Shown piece after piece: positions 10,225 to 18,992 of a stretch of DNA of 64,000 nucleotides. This DNA is from an uncultured Rhodopila sp. (lineage in GTDB: Bacteria > Pseudomonadota > Alphaproteobacteria > Acetobacterales > Acetobacteraceae), in the NCBI RefSeq assembly GCF_903915725.1, contig NZ_CAIWTY010000008.1:1-64000 (forward strand), given 5' to 3'. The notes below the pieces were generated by a model, which made no database searches, was not told where the DNA came from, and was given only the letters and a program-made list of their open reading frames with translations. Made by a program: the position numbers and the translations under genes. Numbering within the stretch: position 1 is the stretch's first letter; each line of letters begins with the position of its first letter.

Positions 10225-11541
10225 TCATGTTCTCACGGCACGCGGGCCGGCGACGGCATCAAGCTCCGCATTTGTAATCGGTTCGGCGCGGATGACAACC
10301 AGATATGCGAGTGCCGATACAAGCCCGATAGCCGCGGCCGCCAGCAGGGCAGGGACGAAGCTGCCGGTGGCCTGAACGATGAAGCCGGTGATTGTCGGGG
10401 CCAGCGCGCCCCCGAGATAGCCGCCGAAATTCTGAATCGCGCCGAGCGAGGCCGTGCAATGCGCCGGGGCGGCAACGGACGACAGCGCCCAGGACATGCC
10501 GCTGGCCGAGGCGCCGAACATCAGCGCGCCGGAGATTGCCGCTACGGCGATGAAATCACTGGCTGATTCAGCCGCGACGACGGTAAAGCCGACCATGCCG
10601 AGCAGACCGATGATGACGGGGATCTTGCGGCTGTTGACGGGGGAAAAGCCGCGCCGCATCAGGAAGTCGGCGATCCAGCCGCCGCCGATACTGCCGGCGA
10701 CTCCGAACGCGAACGGAATGGCCGCGATGAGGCCGGTTTTCGGAATGGACATGTGTCGTTGCAACTCCAGATAGCCGGGCAGCCAGGCGAGATACAGCCA
10801 GTTGATGTAGACGACGCCGAAGAATCCCAATACCAGGCCCCAGGTGGTGCGGAAGCGGAACAGTCCGAGCCATTCCGACAGGCTTACCTGGCTGTAAGTG
10901 CGGGTTTCTTCGCCCTCGGTCAGGTAGTGGCGTTCCTCTTCGGTGAAATGCTCCTCGGCCGGATCGCGATACAGCAGCAACCAGACCGCGGCGACGGCCA
11001 GGCCGGCGATGCCCATGACCACGAACATCCAGCGCCAGCCGAAGCCGATCATCAGCGCGGTTAGTATCGGTGGCGCAATGGCCGGGCCGAGGGACGATGT
11101 GCAGTTCCAGGTTCCGGTGGGCAGGCCGCGGTCGCGGACGTTGTACCAGTCTCGCACGACGCGGACGGCGGAGGAGAACATCGGCGCCTCGCCCAGCCCG
11201 AGGAACACGCGGGCGATGGAGAATTGCCAGAACGAGGTGACGAAGCCGGCGGTCGCCTGTGCGATCGACCACAGTGCAAGGCCGGCACCGAGCAACCGGT
11301 GCGGGCCGATGCGATCCACCAGAGCGCCGCCGGGGAGTTGGGCGAAGGCGTAGGCCCAAAGAAAGGCCGACAGCAAAAGCCCCATGTCGGCGATGGACAA
11401 TCCGAGTTCCTGGCGGATCAGCGGATTGGCGATCGAAAGCGTGGAGCGGTCGAGGTAGTTCAAGGTTCCTGCAACGACCAGCATGATCAGCGCGGTGCGT
11501 TGTTTCCGCCGGATGTTGGCGGGCGCTATTGGTTTGGGCAT
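10225..11541 (-). CDS. MFS transporter, anion:cation symporter (ACS)-like
   Basis: 438 aa from the ATG at 11541, which has GGAGG 7 nt upstream; the open frame starts earlier at 11613. It has twelve hydrophobic segments. ACS-like features are the first-helix motif NYLDRSTLSIANP, the loop-2 motif GALVDRIGPHRLLGAG and RVFLGLGEAPMFSSAVRVVRDWY. Family members import sugar acids, phthalate-type aromatics and other organic anions. The stop codon is directly adjacent to the start of the carbonic anhydrase gene, which suggests the substrate's metabolism consumes or releases CO2/bicarbonate. The substrate cannot be named from sequence. Confidence 0.88.
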   Translation of the reverse strand: MPKPIAPANIRRKQRTALIMLVVAGTLNYLDRSTLSIANPLIRQELGLSIADMGLLLSAFLWAYAFAQLPGGALVDRIGPHRLLGAGLALWSIAQATAGFVTSFWQFSIARVFLGLGEAPMFSSAVRVVRDWYNVRDRGLPTGTWNCTSSLGPAIAPPILTALMIGFGWRWMFVVMGIAGLAVAAVWLLLYRDPAEEHFTEEERHYLTEGEETRTYSQVSLSEWLGLFRFRTTWGLVLGFFGVVYINWLYLAWLPGYLELQRHMSIPKTGLIAAIPFAFGVAGSIGGGWIADFLMRRGFSPVNSRKIPVIIGLLGMVGFTVVAAESASDFIAVAAISGALMFGASASGMSWALSSVAAPAHCTASLGAIQNFGGYLGGALAPTITGFIVQATGSFVPALLAAAAIGLVSALAYLVVIRAEPITNAELDAVAGPRAVRT

Positions 11542-11650
11542 GGAACGTCCTCCCGCGGACTTTGCTTCGGCGGCAGATGTTAGGGGCGAATGGGTTGTGC
11601 CGAAAGGCTTCACGGATCGTTGATATGACTGCGGCGAGGCGGCGCCCCCG

Positions 11651-11740
11651 TGTCATGGCCGGATTCATTTCGGCCATCTACGACTTGCGCTGGTTGTCGA
11701 CGCAACGTCGCGGATAGCCGGGCCAAGCCCGGCCATGACA
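11651..11740. repeat. Intergenic element bounded by 12-bp perfect inverted repeats
   Basis: TGTCATGGCCGG (11651-11662) and CCGGCCATGACA (11729-11740) are exact inverse complements about 66 bp apart, between divergent genes. A smaller match, TCGACGCAACGTCG, lies inside. GC-rich palindromes with a TCATGGCCGG core are common as dispersed repeats in related genomes; whether this one is repeated elsewhere was not tested. Confidence 0.5.
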
Positions 11741-11819
11741 CAAATGGACGGTCCCCGCCGGCTCGGTTAAGTTTCCGCCTATGCTGGTAAGCCGGGCCAC
11801 AACAAAGGGGGAAACGAGA

Positions 11820-12968
11820 ATGACGCCAACGCAGTTTACTCTCTCCGTTCCGGAACAGCATCTGGCGGATTTGCGGGCACGGCTGGCACTGACGCGCTTT
11901 CCCGACCAGGCGCCGGACGCGCGATGGGCCTATGGCACCGATCTGGATTACATGAAATCGCTTGTCTCCTACTGGCAAAACCGGTTCGACTGGCGGGCAC
12001 AGGAAGCCCGCCTGAACGCCTTCCCGCAGTTCAGAGTCTCGTTGCCGCACGTCGATCTGCACTACCTCCACGTGCCAGGGCAGGGGCCGTCGCCGATGCC
12101 GCTGCTGTTGATGCATGGCTGGCCGGGGTCGGTGTTCGAGTTCCTCGACATCATCCCGCGCCTGACCGATCCTGCCCGTTTCGGCGGCGATCCGGCCGAT
12201 GCGTTCACCGTGGTGGCGCCTTCGCTGCCCGGCTACGGCCTGTCCTTCAAGCCGGGGCAGAAACGGTTCAACATCGAGGAGATCGCCGAGCGCTTTTCCA
12301 CGCTGATGACGGATGTGCTCGGGTATCATCGCTACGGCGCGCAGGGCGGCGATTACGGCGCCTTCATCGCCTCTCGCCTCGGCCACGCCCGGGCCGAACA
12401 GGTCATCGGCATTCACATCAACCTGCTGACGGTCCGCCGCGACGGCTCGCCACCGGCCGAAGCGACCGAGGCGGAACAGCGCTATTTCGCTGACCTCGCC
12501 GAGTGGCTGAAAGAGGAAACCGGCTACCAGTGGATCCAGGGCACCAAGCCGCAAACCCTGGCCTATGGACTGACGGATTCGCCCGCGGGCCTCGCCGCCT
12601 GGATCGCGGAGAAGTTCCGGACCTGGACCGACTGCGGCGGCGACCCTGAAACCGCCGTCAGCCGAGACCGCCTGCTGGCGAACATTTCATTATACTGGTT
12701 CACCGGCGCCATCGGTTCGTCGTTCTGGCCTTACTATGCCCGGATGCACGGCGGATGGCCGATCCCGCGCGGCGCAACGGTAGATGTGCCGACGGGGTAT
12801 TGCGAATTTCCGAAAGAGATCATCCGTCCGCCCCGGTCCATTGCGGAACGGATGTATACCGATATCCGGCGGTGGACGGTCATGCAGCGCGGCGGTCATT
12901 TCGCCGCGATGGAACAGCCCGAGGCGCTGGCAGCGGAGGTGGCGGCGTTCTTCCGCACATTGCGATAG
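11820..12968 (+). CDS. Epoxide hydrolase, alpha/beta-hydrolase with EHN N-terminal domain
   Basis: 382 aa from the ATG at 11820 (GGGGGAAACGAG upstream). It opens epoxides to diols through a covalent aspartyl ester. The N-terminal EHN domain (FTLSVPEQHLADLRARLALTRFPD) is followed by the oxyanion motif HGWPGS (from H99), the nucleophile D178 in GAQGGDYGAF, and the catalytic H360 in RGGHFAAME; the acid is probably in the cap-distal region. The architecture matches the microsomal/juvenile-hormone-like epoxide hydrolases of bacteria. An MFS gene follows after 78 bp on the same strand, so a catabolic uptake/hydrolysis pair is plausible. Confidence 0.92.
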   Translation: MTPTQFTLSVPEQHLADLRARLALTRFPDQAPDARWAYGTDLDYMKSLVSYWQNRFDWRAQEARLNAFPQFRVSLPHVDLHYLHVPGQGPSPMPLLLMHGWPGSVFEFLDIIPRLTDPARFGGDPADAFTVVAPSLPGYGLSFKPGQKRFNIEEIAERFSTLMTDVLGYHRYGAQGGDYGAFIASRLGHARAEQVIGIHINLLTVRRDGSPPAEATEAEQRYFADLAEWLKEETGYQWIQGTKPQTLAYGLTDSPAGLAAWIAEKFRTWTDCGGDPETAVSRDRLLANISLYWFTGAIGSSFWPYYARMHGGWPIPRGATVDVPTGYCEFPKEIIRPPRSIAERMYTDIRRWTVMQRGGHFAAMEQPEALAAEVAAFFRTLR

Positions 12969-13046
12969 TCCTCCCGCTTGCCAGCGCAGGCCAGGGCGTG
13001 CAGGGTCGCACCAGGCCCGGCACAGGGCGCCGCTTGGGAGGACACC

Positions 13047-14357
13047 ATGTTGCAAACGAAAACGGCGCCCGCCGGCGGCGCGGTTATGGCGCCGGCCGGG
13101 CATTATCGCTGGACGATCATCGGCCTGCTGTTCGTCATTACGACGATCAACTACATGGATCGCAATCTGCTCGGGGTGCTGAAGCCGACGATCCAGGGCG
13201 ATCTGCATTTCAACGAAACCGAGTACGGGCAGATCGTGTTCGCCTTCAGCATGGCCTATGCCGCCGGGTACGCCAGCATGGGCGCGTTCACCGACAAGGT
13301 CGGCGTCCGGGTCGGCCTCGCTGTTGCGGCGATGATCTGGTGCGCGGCCTCGGCCGCTCACGGCCTGGTCACCGGGGTCACTGGATTCATCTTCGCGCGG
13401 ATCGCGCTGGGGCTGGGGGAGGGCGGAAATTTCCCGACCTGCATCAAATCCGTTGCCACATGGTTCCCGGTGCGGGACCGGGCCCTTGCCACGGGAATTT
13501 TCAACTCCGGCAGCAATGTCGGTGGTTTGATGGCGCCGCTGATCGCGGCGCTCGTTACTTCACTGTGGGGATGGCAGGCGGCATTCTACGTCACCGGCAT
13601 TGTCGGATTCATTTGGGTCGCGTTCTGGTGGACGATGTATCGCGCGCCGGAAGAACATCCTCGGGTTTCGGCGGGCGAACTGGCGTATATCCACAGCGAT
13701 CAGGACGTGCCGGCCAAGCCGATACCGTGGTCCCGGTTGCTGCGATACCCGGGGACCTGGACATATATCATCGGTGCCGTGCTGACCAATCCGGTTTGGT
13801 GGTTCTACAACAACTGGGTGCCGAGCTTCCTGTTCTCGAAATTCCACGTCAACCTGATGGCGCTGGGGCTGCCGCTGGTGGTCATCTACCTGATGACGGA
13901 TGTTGGCTCGATCTTCGGCGGCTGGGTGTCGGGGCGGTTGATCAAGTCCGGGGTAGGGGTTTTCACCTCCCGCAAGCTGGCGCTGCTGGGCTGTGCGTTA
14001 TGCACGGTGCCGGTATTCATGGCGCCGGACGCCGATTCCATCTGGGTTTCGGTCCTGCTCATCGGCTTGGCGATGGCGGCGCATCAGGGATTTTCGGCGA
14101 ACCTGTTTACGATGGTTTCGGACACGATGCCAAAAGCCGCGGTCGCCGGGGCGGTTGGCCTGGGCGGGTCGATCAGTTCGGTATTGAGCGGATTTTCGGC
14201 GATTTTCGTCGGGCGGCTGCTCGATGCGACGCATAACAATTACACGCTGCTGTTTTTTATCGGCGCTGCGGCCTATGTGGTCGCGACGCTGGCGATCCAT
14301 TTCCTGCTGCCCCGGCACCGGGCCGATCTGATCGGCGCGATGTCGGCGGCGGAGTAG
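13047..14357 (+). CDS. MFS transporter, ACS family (hexuronate/organic-anion type)
   Basis: 436 aa from the ATG at 13047, with GGGAGG 5 nt upstream. Twelve hydrophobic segments. The signature TTINYMDRNLLGVLKPTIQGDL in helix 1 and RIALGLGEGGNFPTCIKSVATWFP are close to the ExuT-like hexuronate/galactonate branch of the anion:cation symporters. Charged loop motifs (TDKVGVRVG) are in place. It sits 78 bp behind the epoxide hydrolase and is likely in the same transcript. Substrate is unproven; sugar acid or aromatic acid are the usual options. Confidence 0.88.
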   Translation: MLQTKTAPAGGAVMAPAGHYRWTIIGLLFVITTINYMDRNLLGVLKPTIQGDLHFNETEYGQIVFAFSMAYAAGYASMGAFTDKVGVRVGLAVAAMIWCAASAAHGLVTGVTGFIFARIALGLGEGGNFPTCIKSVATWFPVRDRALATGIFNSGSNVGGLMAPLIAALVTSLWGWQAAFYVTGIVGFIWVAFWWTMYRAPEEHPRVSAGELAYIHSDQDVPAKPIPWSRLLRYPGTWTYIIGAVLTNPVWWFYNNWVPSFLFSKFHVNLMALGLPLVVIYLMTDVGSIFGGWVSGRLIKSGVGVFTSRKLALLGCALCTVPVFMAPDADSIWVSVLLIGLAMAAHQGFSANLFTMVSDTMPKAAVAGAVGLGGSISSVLSGFSAIFVGRLLDATHNNYTLLFFIGAAAYVVATLAIHFLLPRHRADLIGAMSAAE

Positions 14358-14431
14358 GGCGGGGGGAGCAAATGCCGGCGCTTCCCGGGGAAAATACAGC
14401 CGCCGGTGTCGCGGCGGCAAAAAGAAGATGT

Positions 14432-14558
14432 AACACGGATTTCCACCGATTATGGGCACGGATTTCACCGAAATCTCGACAACAAGCCTGGGCAATCCCG
14501 CCCGGGGCATTCGACTGTTCGGTGTAATCGGTGCCCTTAATCGTTGAAAATCTGTGTT
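14432..14558. repeat. Long imperfect inverted repeat with ~40-bp arms
   Basis: The left arm (14432-14472) begins AACACGGATTTCCACCGATT and contains GGGCACGGATTTCACCGAA. The right arm (14518-14558) is its imperfect inverse complement, TTCGGTGTAATCGGTGCCC followed by TTAATCGTTGAAAATCTGTG. About 45 bp separate them. The 'ACACGGATT..CACCGATT' phrase resembles dispersed intergenic repeats of many proteobacteria. It could be a miniature mobile element or a large hairpin between the MFS gene and hpnK. Confidence 0.65.
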
Positions 14559-14657
14559 TCAAATTGTTTTTATTTCGGCCACCCGGCCGGTCGATTTCCA
14601 AAGGTGATGACTGGCAGGCGACTGGACGAACGCCGCCGCATCCGGCAGCAAGCCCGC

Positions 14658-15452
14658 ATGAAAACCGTCACCTTCTCCGCCGACGATTTCGGCCTTACCG
14701 AATCCGTCAACGAAGGCATCGAGCGTGCCCACCGCGACGGCTTCCTGCAGGCCACCAGCCTGATGGTCGCCGCCCCCGAGGCTGCCGACGCCGTCCGCCG
14801 CGCACGCGCTACCCCCTCGCTGCGTGTCGGCCTGCATTTGGTGGTCATCGAAGGGCCGGCCATCCTGGCGCCCGAGGCGATCCCCGGGCTGGTGGACGCA
14901 AGCGGCACGTTCCCGTCCGATCAACTCCGGCTCGGCATCGATTATTTCTTCCGCCCGGGCATCCGCCGCCAGCTGGAAGCCGAGATCCGCGCGCAGTTCG
15001 CGGCCTTCGCCGCCACCGGCCTGAGGCTCGACCATGCCAACGCCCACAAGCACATGCATCTCCACCCGACCGTGGGAGCCATGCTGCTGCGCATCGGCCG
15101 CGACTACGGGCTGGACCGCATCCGCATCCCCGCCGAACCGCCCGCCGTCCTCGCCCGCTGCGGGACAAGCGCCGGCATCGGCGATGCGGTGCTGTATCAT
15201 TGGACCAGAATCCTCCGCCGCCAGGCGCGCGCCGCCGGGGTCGCAACCAACGATCACTGCTTCGGCCTGGCCTGGAGCGGCCATATGACCACCGAACGAA
15301 TTCGCCGCCTGCTCGCCAACCTGCCAGATGGCGACAGCGAAATCTATTTCCACCCGGCGGCTGCGCGCGATGCGGTGCTGGAGCGGCTGATGCCGGGGTA
15401 CGAACATGAAGCCGAGCTCGCCGCCCTGCTGGAGGCCGGAACAATCGGCTGA
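14658..15452 (+). CDS. hpnK: HpnK, hopanoid biosynthesis-associated YdjC/ChbG-type deacetylase
   Basis: 264 aa from the ATG at 14658 (MKTVTFSADDFGLT); the frame is open further upstream but without family similarity. Members of the YdjC fold are metal-dependent carbohydrate deacetylases. The metal/catalytic Asp pair is in SADDFG, and further ligands are in GLHLVV and HANAHKHMHLHP. The sequence agrees with the HpnK subgroup (LMVAAPEAADAVRRA, LRLGIDYFFRP), which is known to deacetylate N-acetylglucosaminyl-bacteriohopanetetrol. HpnI and HpnJ are not in the window, so the gene is detached from the hopanoid cluster here. Confident for the family, moderately so for HpnK. Confidence 0.88.
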   Translation: MKTVTFSADDFGLTESVNEGIERAHRDGFLQATSLMVAAPEAADAVRRARATPSLRVGLHLVVIEGPAILAPEAIPGLVDASGTFPSDQLRLGIDYFFRPGIRRQLEAEIRAQFAAFAATGLRLDHANAHKHMHLHPTVGAMLLRIGRDYGLDRIRIPAEPPAVLARCGTSAGIGDAVLYHWTRILRRQARAAGVATNDHCFGLAWSGHMTTERIRRLLANLPDGDSEIYFHPAAARDAVLERLMPGYEHEAELAALLEAGTIG

Positions 15453-15524
15453 CACCCCCTCTTGCTGCCGCCGCAACAAACCCGCACATTGGGGCCGGAC
15501 TGGGACAAGCCGCAGGAGACCGGA

Positions 15525-16181
15525 TTGGCCAAGGCTGCCGCGAAGAAGCAGGGTGCGGCGCGGGATGTGCTCTGCCTGAAAATAACGTTGCGCCACATCA
15601 AGCCGCCGGTATGGCGCCGCGTCCTGATGCCCGGCCGCATGACCCTGTCCGACCTGCACCTGGCAATTCAGGCGGCGATGGGATGGCATGACAGCCACCT
15701 GCACGCCTTCGAAATCAACGGCGAGCAATACGGCGACCCGTCGATGATGGACGATGTCGCCAGCGAGCGCCGGTTGACGCTGAACACCCTGGTCAGGAAC
15801 GGGGTCACGCGATTCACCTACACATACGACTTCGGCGATGATTGGGAGCACGACATCCTGATCGAAAAGGCGCCCCCCGCCCATACAGCGAAAGCCTTTC
15901 CAGCCTGTATCGGCGGCAAGCGCAACTGTCCGCCGGAGGATTGCGGCGGCCCGTGGGGTTATGCGGAACTGCTGCCCATCCTGGCCGATACGGCGAATCC
16001 GCGCCACGAGGAGATGCAGGAGTGGCTCGGCGATGCGTTCGACCCCGAAGCGTTTTCGCTCGGGGATGCCGATGCCGGCCTGGCAGGGTTTTTCGACCGG
16101 AAGGAACCTGCGGCGGAAGCGGAACTGCAGCTTTCGGTCCCGAAACCCGTCCGAAAGCGCAAGGCTGTTCCACCGGCATAG
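15525..16181 (+). CDS. Plasmid pRiA4b ORF-3-like family protein
   Basis: About 218 aa from a TTG at 15525 preceded by AGGAG at 6 nt spacing; the frame is open from 15462, so the start is uncertain. The PRiA4 ORF-3 domain is clear: LKITLRHIKPPVWRRVLMPG, LHLAIQAAMGWHDSHLHAFEI, FTYTYDFGDDWEHDILIE and the Cys-rich ACIGGKRNCPPEDCGGPWGYAELL. Function is unknown, though members are often near mobile genes. It follows hpnK closely. The C-terminal 40 residues are a charged tail (KPVRKRKAVPPA). Confidence 0.85.
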   Translation: MAKAAAKKQGAARDVLCLKITLRHIKPPVWRRVLMPGRMTLSDLHLAIQAAMGWHDSHLHAFEINGEQYGDPSMMDDVASERRLTLNTLVRNGVTRFTYTYDFGDDWEHDILIEKAPPAHTAKAFPACIGGKRNCPPEDCGGPWGYAELLPILADTANPRHEEMQEWLGDAFDPEAFSLGDADAGLAGFFDRKEPAAEAELQLSVPKPVRKRKAVPPA

Positions 16182-16278
16182 TCAAAACGCGCCGGCCGAT
16201 TGCGACCGCCCCCGCGGCGGATTATGAACGCGGCTTCATCAGGCGCGCCGGAGCGCGTGCCAGGGGGGAGACGCCGCA

Positions 16279-17910
16279 ATGACCAGCCCGTACGACCAAC
16301 TGCCGAAGAACCAGGCGAACTATGCGCCTCTGACGCCGCTGACCTTCATCGAGCGGGCGGCGTATGTCTACCCTGATAAGCTGTCCATCATCCACGGCGA
16401 CGAGCGTTACACCTGGAAGCAGACCTACGCGCGCTGCCGCCGCCTGGCCTCGGCCTTGTCGCAACGCGGTATCGGCAAGAACGACACCGTTGCGGTGATG
16501 GCGCCGAATACCCCGCCGATGGTCGAAGCGGCGTTCGGCATCCCGATGTGCGGCGCGGTATTGAACACGCTCAACACCCGCCTCGACGCCCCGACCATCG
16601 CGTTCATGCTGAAGCACGGCGAGGCGAAGGCGCTGATAACCGACCGTGAGTTCTCCCCGGTTGTCGAGGAGGCGCTGGCGCTGCTGGAGACGAAGCCGCT
16701 GGTGATCGACATCGACGATCCCGCCTATGCCGGCGGCAAGCTGCTGGGCGAGACGACCTACGAAGCGTTCCTGGCGGGTGGCAATCCGGACTACCCCTGG
16801 CAGAATCCGGCGGACGAGTGGGACGCCATCGCGCTTAACTATACGTCCGGCACCACCGGCGACCCCAAGGGTGTGGTGTTCCACCATCGCGGCGCCTGCC
16901 TGAACGCGCTCAACAACATCCTGAACTGGGGGATGCAGCTCCACCCGGTGTATCTGTGGACGCTGCCGTTATTTCACTGCAACGGCTGGTGTTTCGCCTG
17001 GACCGTGGCGGAGCGGGCCGGGATCAATGTCTGCCTGCGGCGGATCGATGCGAAATCGGTGCTGGACGCCATCCGTGACCATGAAGTGACGCATATGTGC
17101 GGGGCGCCGATCATCTACGCCATGCTGATCAATGCGCCGAAGGAGCAACGCGAGGAGATCACCCACCGCATCGCCGGTCAGGTGGCCGGCGCGGCGCCCC
17201 CCGCGGCGATCATCGAAGGCGCCGATCAGATGGGGATTGAACTGACCCATGTGTACGGGTTGACCGAGGTGTACGGGCCGGCCAGCGTCTGCGCCAAGCA
17301 CGAATCCTGGGCCTTCATGCCGATTGATCGCCGCGCCGAACGCAACGGGCGGCAGGGCGTCCGCACGCCGTTGCAGGAGGCGATGGCGGTACTCGATCCG
17401 GACACCATGAAGTCCGTGCCGTGGGATGGCGAGACCATGGGCGAGATCATGTTCCGCGGCAACACCACCATGAAGGGCTACCTGAAGAACCCGTCCGCCA
17501 CTGACCAGGCGTTCGCGGGCGGTTGGTTCCACTCCGGCGACCTCGCGGTTATGCAGCCGGACGGGTATGCCAAGATCCGCGACCGGTCGAAGGACATCAT
17601 CATCTCCGGCGGTGAGAATATCTCGTCGATCGAGGTCGAGGACACGCTGTATCGCCATCCGGCGGTGCTGAGCGCGGCGGTGGTGGCTCAGCCCGACGAC
17701 AAATGGGGCGAGACCCCCTGCGCCTTCATCGAGCTGAAGGTCGGCGCGACCGCCACGGCGGATGAACTGCGCGACTTCTGCCGCGAGCACATGGCGCGGT
17801 TCAAGGTGCCGAAGACGTTCGTGTTCCGGGAGATTCCGAAGACATCCACGGGTAAGATTCAGAAGTTCGTGCTGCGGGAGTTGGCGAAGTCTTCCTCCGC
17901 GATTGAATAG
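16279..17910 (+). CDS. Acyl-CoA synthetase (AMP-forming ligase)
   Basis: 543 aa; ATG preceded by GGGGGAG. It activates a carboxylic acid to acyl-CoA through an acyl-AMP. The P-loop-like motif is YTSGTTGDPKGVVFHHRG (about residues 191-208). Next come VYGLTEVYGPA, YKIRDRSKDIIISGGEN-like A8 core (YAKIRDRSKDIIISGGENIS) and the catalytic lysine region PKTSTGKIQKFVLR. The overall sequence belongs with medium-chain/3-methylmercaptopropionate (DmdB/AlkK-like) ligases. Substrate chain length is not determined. Standing alone, it might serve fatty or branched acid breakdown. Confidence 0.9.
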   Translation: MTSPYDQLPKNQANYAPLTPLTFIERAAYVYPDKLSIIHGDERYTWKQTYARCRRLASALSQRGIGKNDTVAVMAPNTPPMVEAAFGIPMCGAVLNTLNTRLDAPTIAFMLKHGEAKALITDREFSPVVEEALALLETKPLVIDIDDPAYAGGKLLGETTYEAFLAGGNPDYPWQNPADEWDAIALNYTSGTTGDPKGVVFHHRGACLNALNNILNWGMQLHPVYLWTLPLFHCNGWCFAWTVAERAGINVCLRRIDAKSVLDAIRDHEVTHMCGAPIIYAMLINAPKEQREEITHRIAGQVAGAAPPAAIIEGADQMGIELTHVYGLTEVYGPASVCAKHESWAFMPIDRRAERNGRQGVRTPLQEAMAVLDPDTMKSVPWDGETMGEIMFRGNTTMKGYLKNPSATDQAFAGGWFHSGDLAVMQPDGYAKIRDRSKDIIISGGENISSIEVEDTLYRHPAVLSAAVVAQPDDKWGETPCAFIELKVGATATADELRDFCREHMARFKVPKTFVFREIPKTSTGKIQKFVLRELAKSSSAIE

Positions 17911-18007
17911 GGGCCGCCAGCCCATCGTCATGGCCCGCGGCCGATGAACCAGGAGTGTGATGCCAGGTAGGCTGTGGTATTAGGGTTCGCTGGCGCCGGG
18001 GTTGGAC

Positions 18008-18850
18008 TTACTTTTTTGCCGCGGCCCCCCACACCGTGGATCCGGGGATCCTGGCCGGGTCGCGCTTCGCCGCGGCCTTGACCCAGACCTCGTCGATCTG
18101 GGGCGCGGCCCGGACCAGGGCCGCCATTTTCGCATCCGCCGACATCGGCTTGTCCGATACCGGCTGGCCGAGCGACAGCCCGACCGTCTTTTCGGCCATC
18201 TCATCGATCGCCTTGACGGCCATCGCCGAGCCGCGCGTCATCTCCAGCGATATCGCCGTCGCCTCTTCAGCGAACTGGCGCAAGTCGCGGGATAGCGCCA
18301 CCGCCTCCTGGCTGGCGGCAAGGCCTCCTCCACCCAGGACGTCGCTGCGCTCAGCCAGTCCGGAGGCGACCGTCGAGAGTGCGTTGACCGACCGGACCGT
18401 CGCCGCGTTCGCCTTGAGGCGTTCGGGCAGCACGGCCAGGGTCTCGGACAGCGGCCGCAGACGGGCCCTGACCGCGGCGGCGTCGGGCAGGATATCGATG
18501 TCCTCAGCCAGTTCCGCGATATCCTGCGAATGGGCGGCGATGGCGTTGGCGACCTCCCTGCCGAGCAGCGCTTCGTCTCCGGCACGCTTTGCGGCATTGG
18601 CAACATCGGCCGCGAACGCCTTGATGTCACGGATCAGAGGCTCGCTTTGGCGGCGGAAGTGCTCGCCGGTCGCGTGACTGAGTTCCCATGACCGTTCGGC
18701 GATCGACTCCGCGCGAACGGCCAGCAGTGTGATCTTGACCGCTGCATCCTGCTGCGAACGCATCCGTTCGGACAGCGCGGCCAACGCACCTGAAAGGCCC
18801 ACCAGGATTTGCCGCTTGGCCGCCACATGCGGATCCGGGTGGGCATTCAT
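18008..18850 (-). CDS. Hypothetical cytoplasmic coiled-coil protein
   Basis: 280 aa, almost entirely helical, Ala/Glu/Arg rich, with repeated heptad patterns (ALAALSERMRSQQDAAVKITLLAVRAESIAERSW and later AEEATAISLEMTRGSAMAVKAIDEMAEKT). The composition resembles the signalling stalk of chemoreceptors, but it has no membrane segment, HAMP domain or conserved hairpin tip. A TTAA-N7-TTAA sequence 73-87 bp upstream of the ATG matches the CtrA consensus, so it may be a cell-cycle or motility-linked gene. It is not recognised as a named family. Start ATG at 18850. Confidence 0.75.
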   Translation of the reverse strand: MNAHPDPHVAAKRQILVGLSGALAALSERMRSQQDAAVKITLLAVRAESIAERSWELSHATGEHFRRQSEPLIRDIKAFAADVANAAKRAGDEALLGREVANAIAAHSQDIAELAEDIDILPDAAAVRARLRPLSETLAVLPERLKANAATVRSVNALSTVASGLAERSDVLGGGGLAASQEAVALSRDLRQFAEEATAISLEMTRGSAMAVKAIDEMAEKTVGLSLGQPVSDKPMSADAKMAALVRAAPQIDEVWVKAAAKRDPARIPGSTVWGAAAKK

Positions 18851-18922
18851 CGGCGGGGTGGCTCCGGTCTGACAGGCGGGTTCTGACGTGAACCCGCGGC
18901 CGGAGACTATGGACCACGGACT

Positions 18923-18937
18923 TTAACAACCGGTTAA
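18923..18937 (-). promoter_or_regulatory. Full CtrA-consensus site TTAA-N7-TTAA
   Basis: TTAACAACCGGTTAA matches the alphaproteobacterial CtrA-binding consensus exactly at both half-sites with the right 7-nt spacing. It lies 73 bp before the start of the coiled-coil gene, a normal activator or promoter-overlapping position. CtrA itself is not in the window, and chance occurrence is possible but low in GC-rich DNA. Confidence 0.5.
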
Positions 18938-18992
18938 TCGAGGCTGTTTTCCTCCGGATGCATCCGAGGGCAGGTTCCCGGCCGCGCTGCTC

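Noticed and set aside
10568-11677. Minus-strand frame of 369 codons over the first MFS gene
   Set aside because: Alternative frame of the transporter; Arg/Pro-rich with no family.
12755-14236. Plus-strand frame of 493 codons within the second MFS gene
   Set aside because: Overlaps the MFS gene in another frame; no motif.
14559-16007. Minus-strand frame of 482 codons opposite hpnK and the pRiA4b gene
   Set aside because: Same reason: antisense to two recognised families, low-complexity composition.
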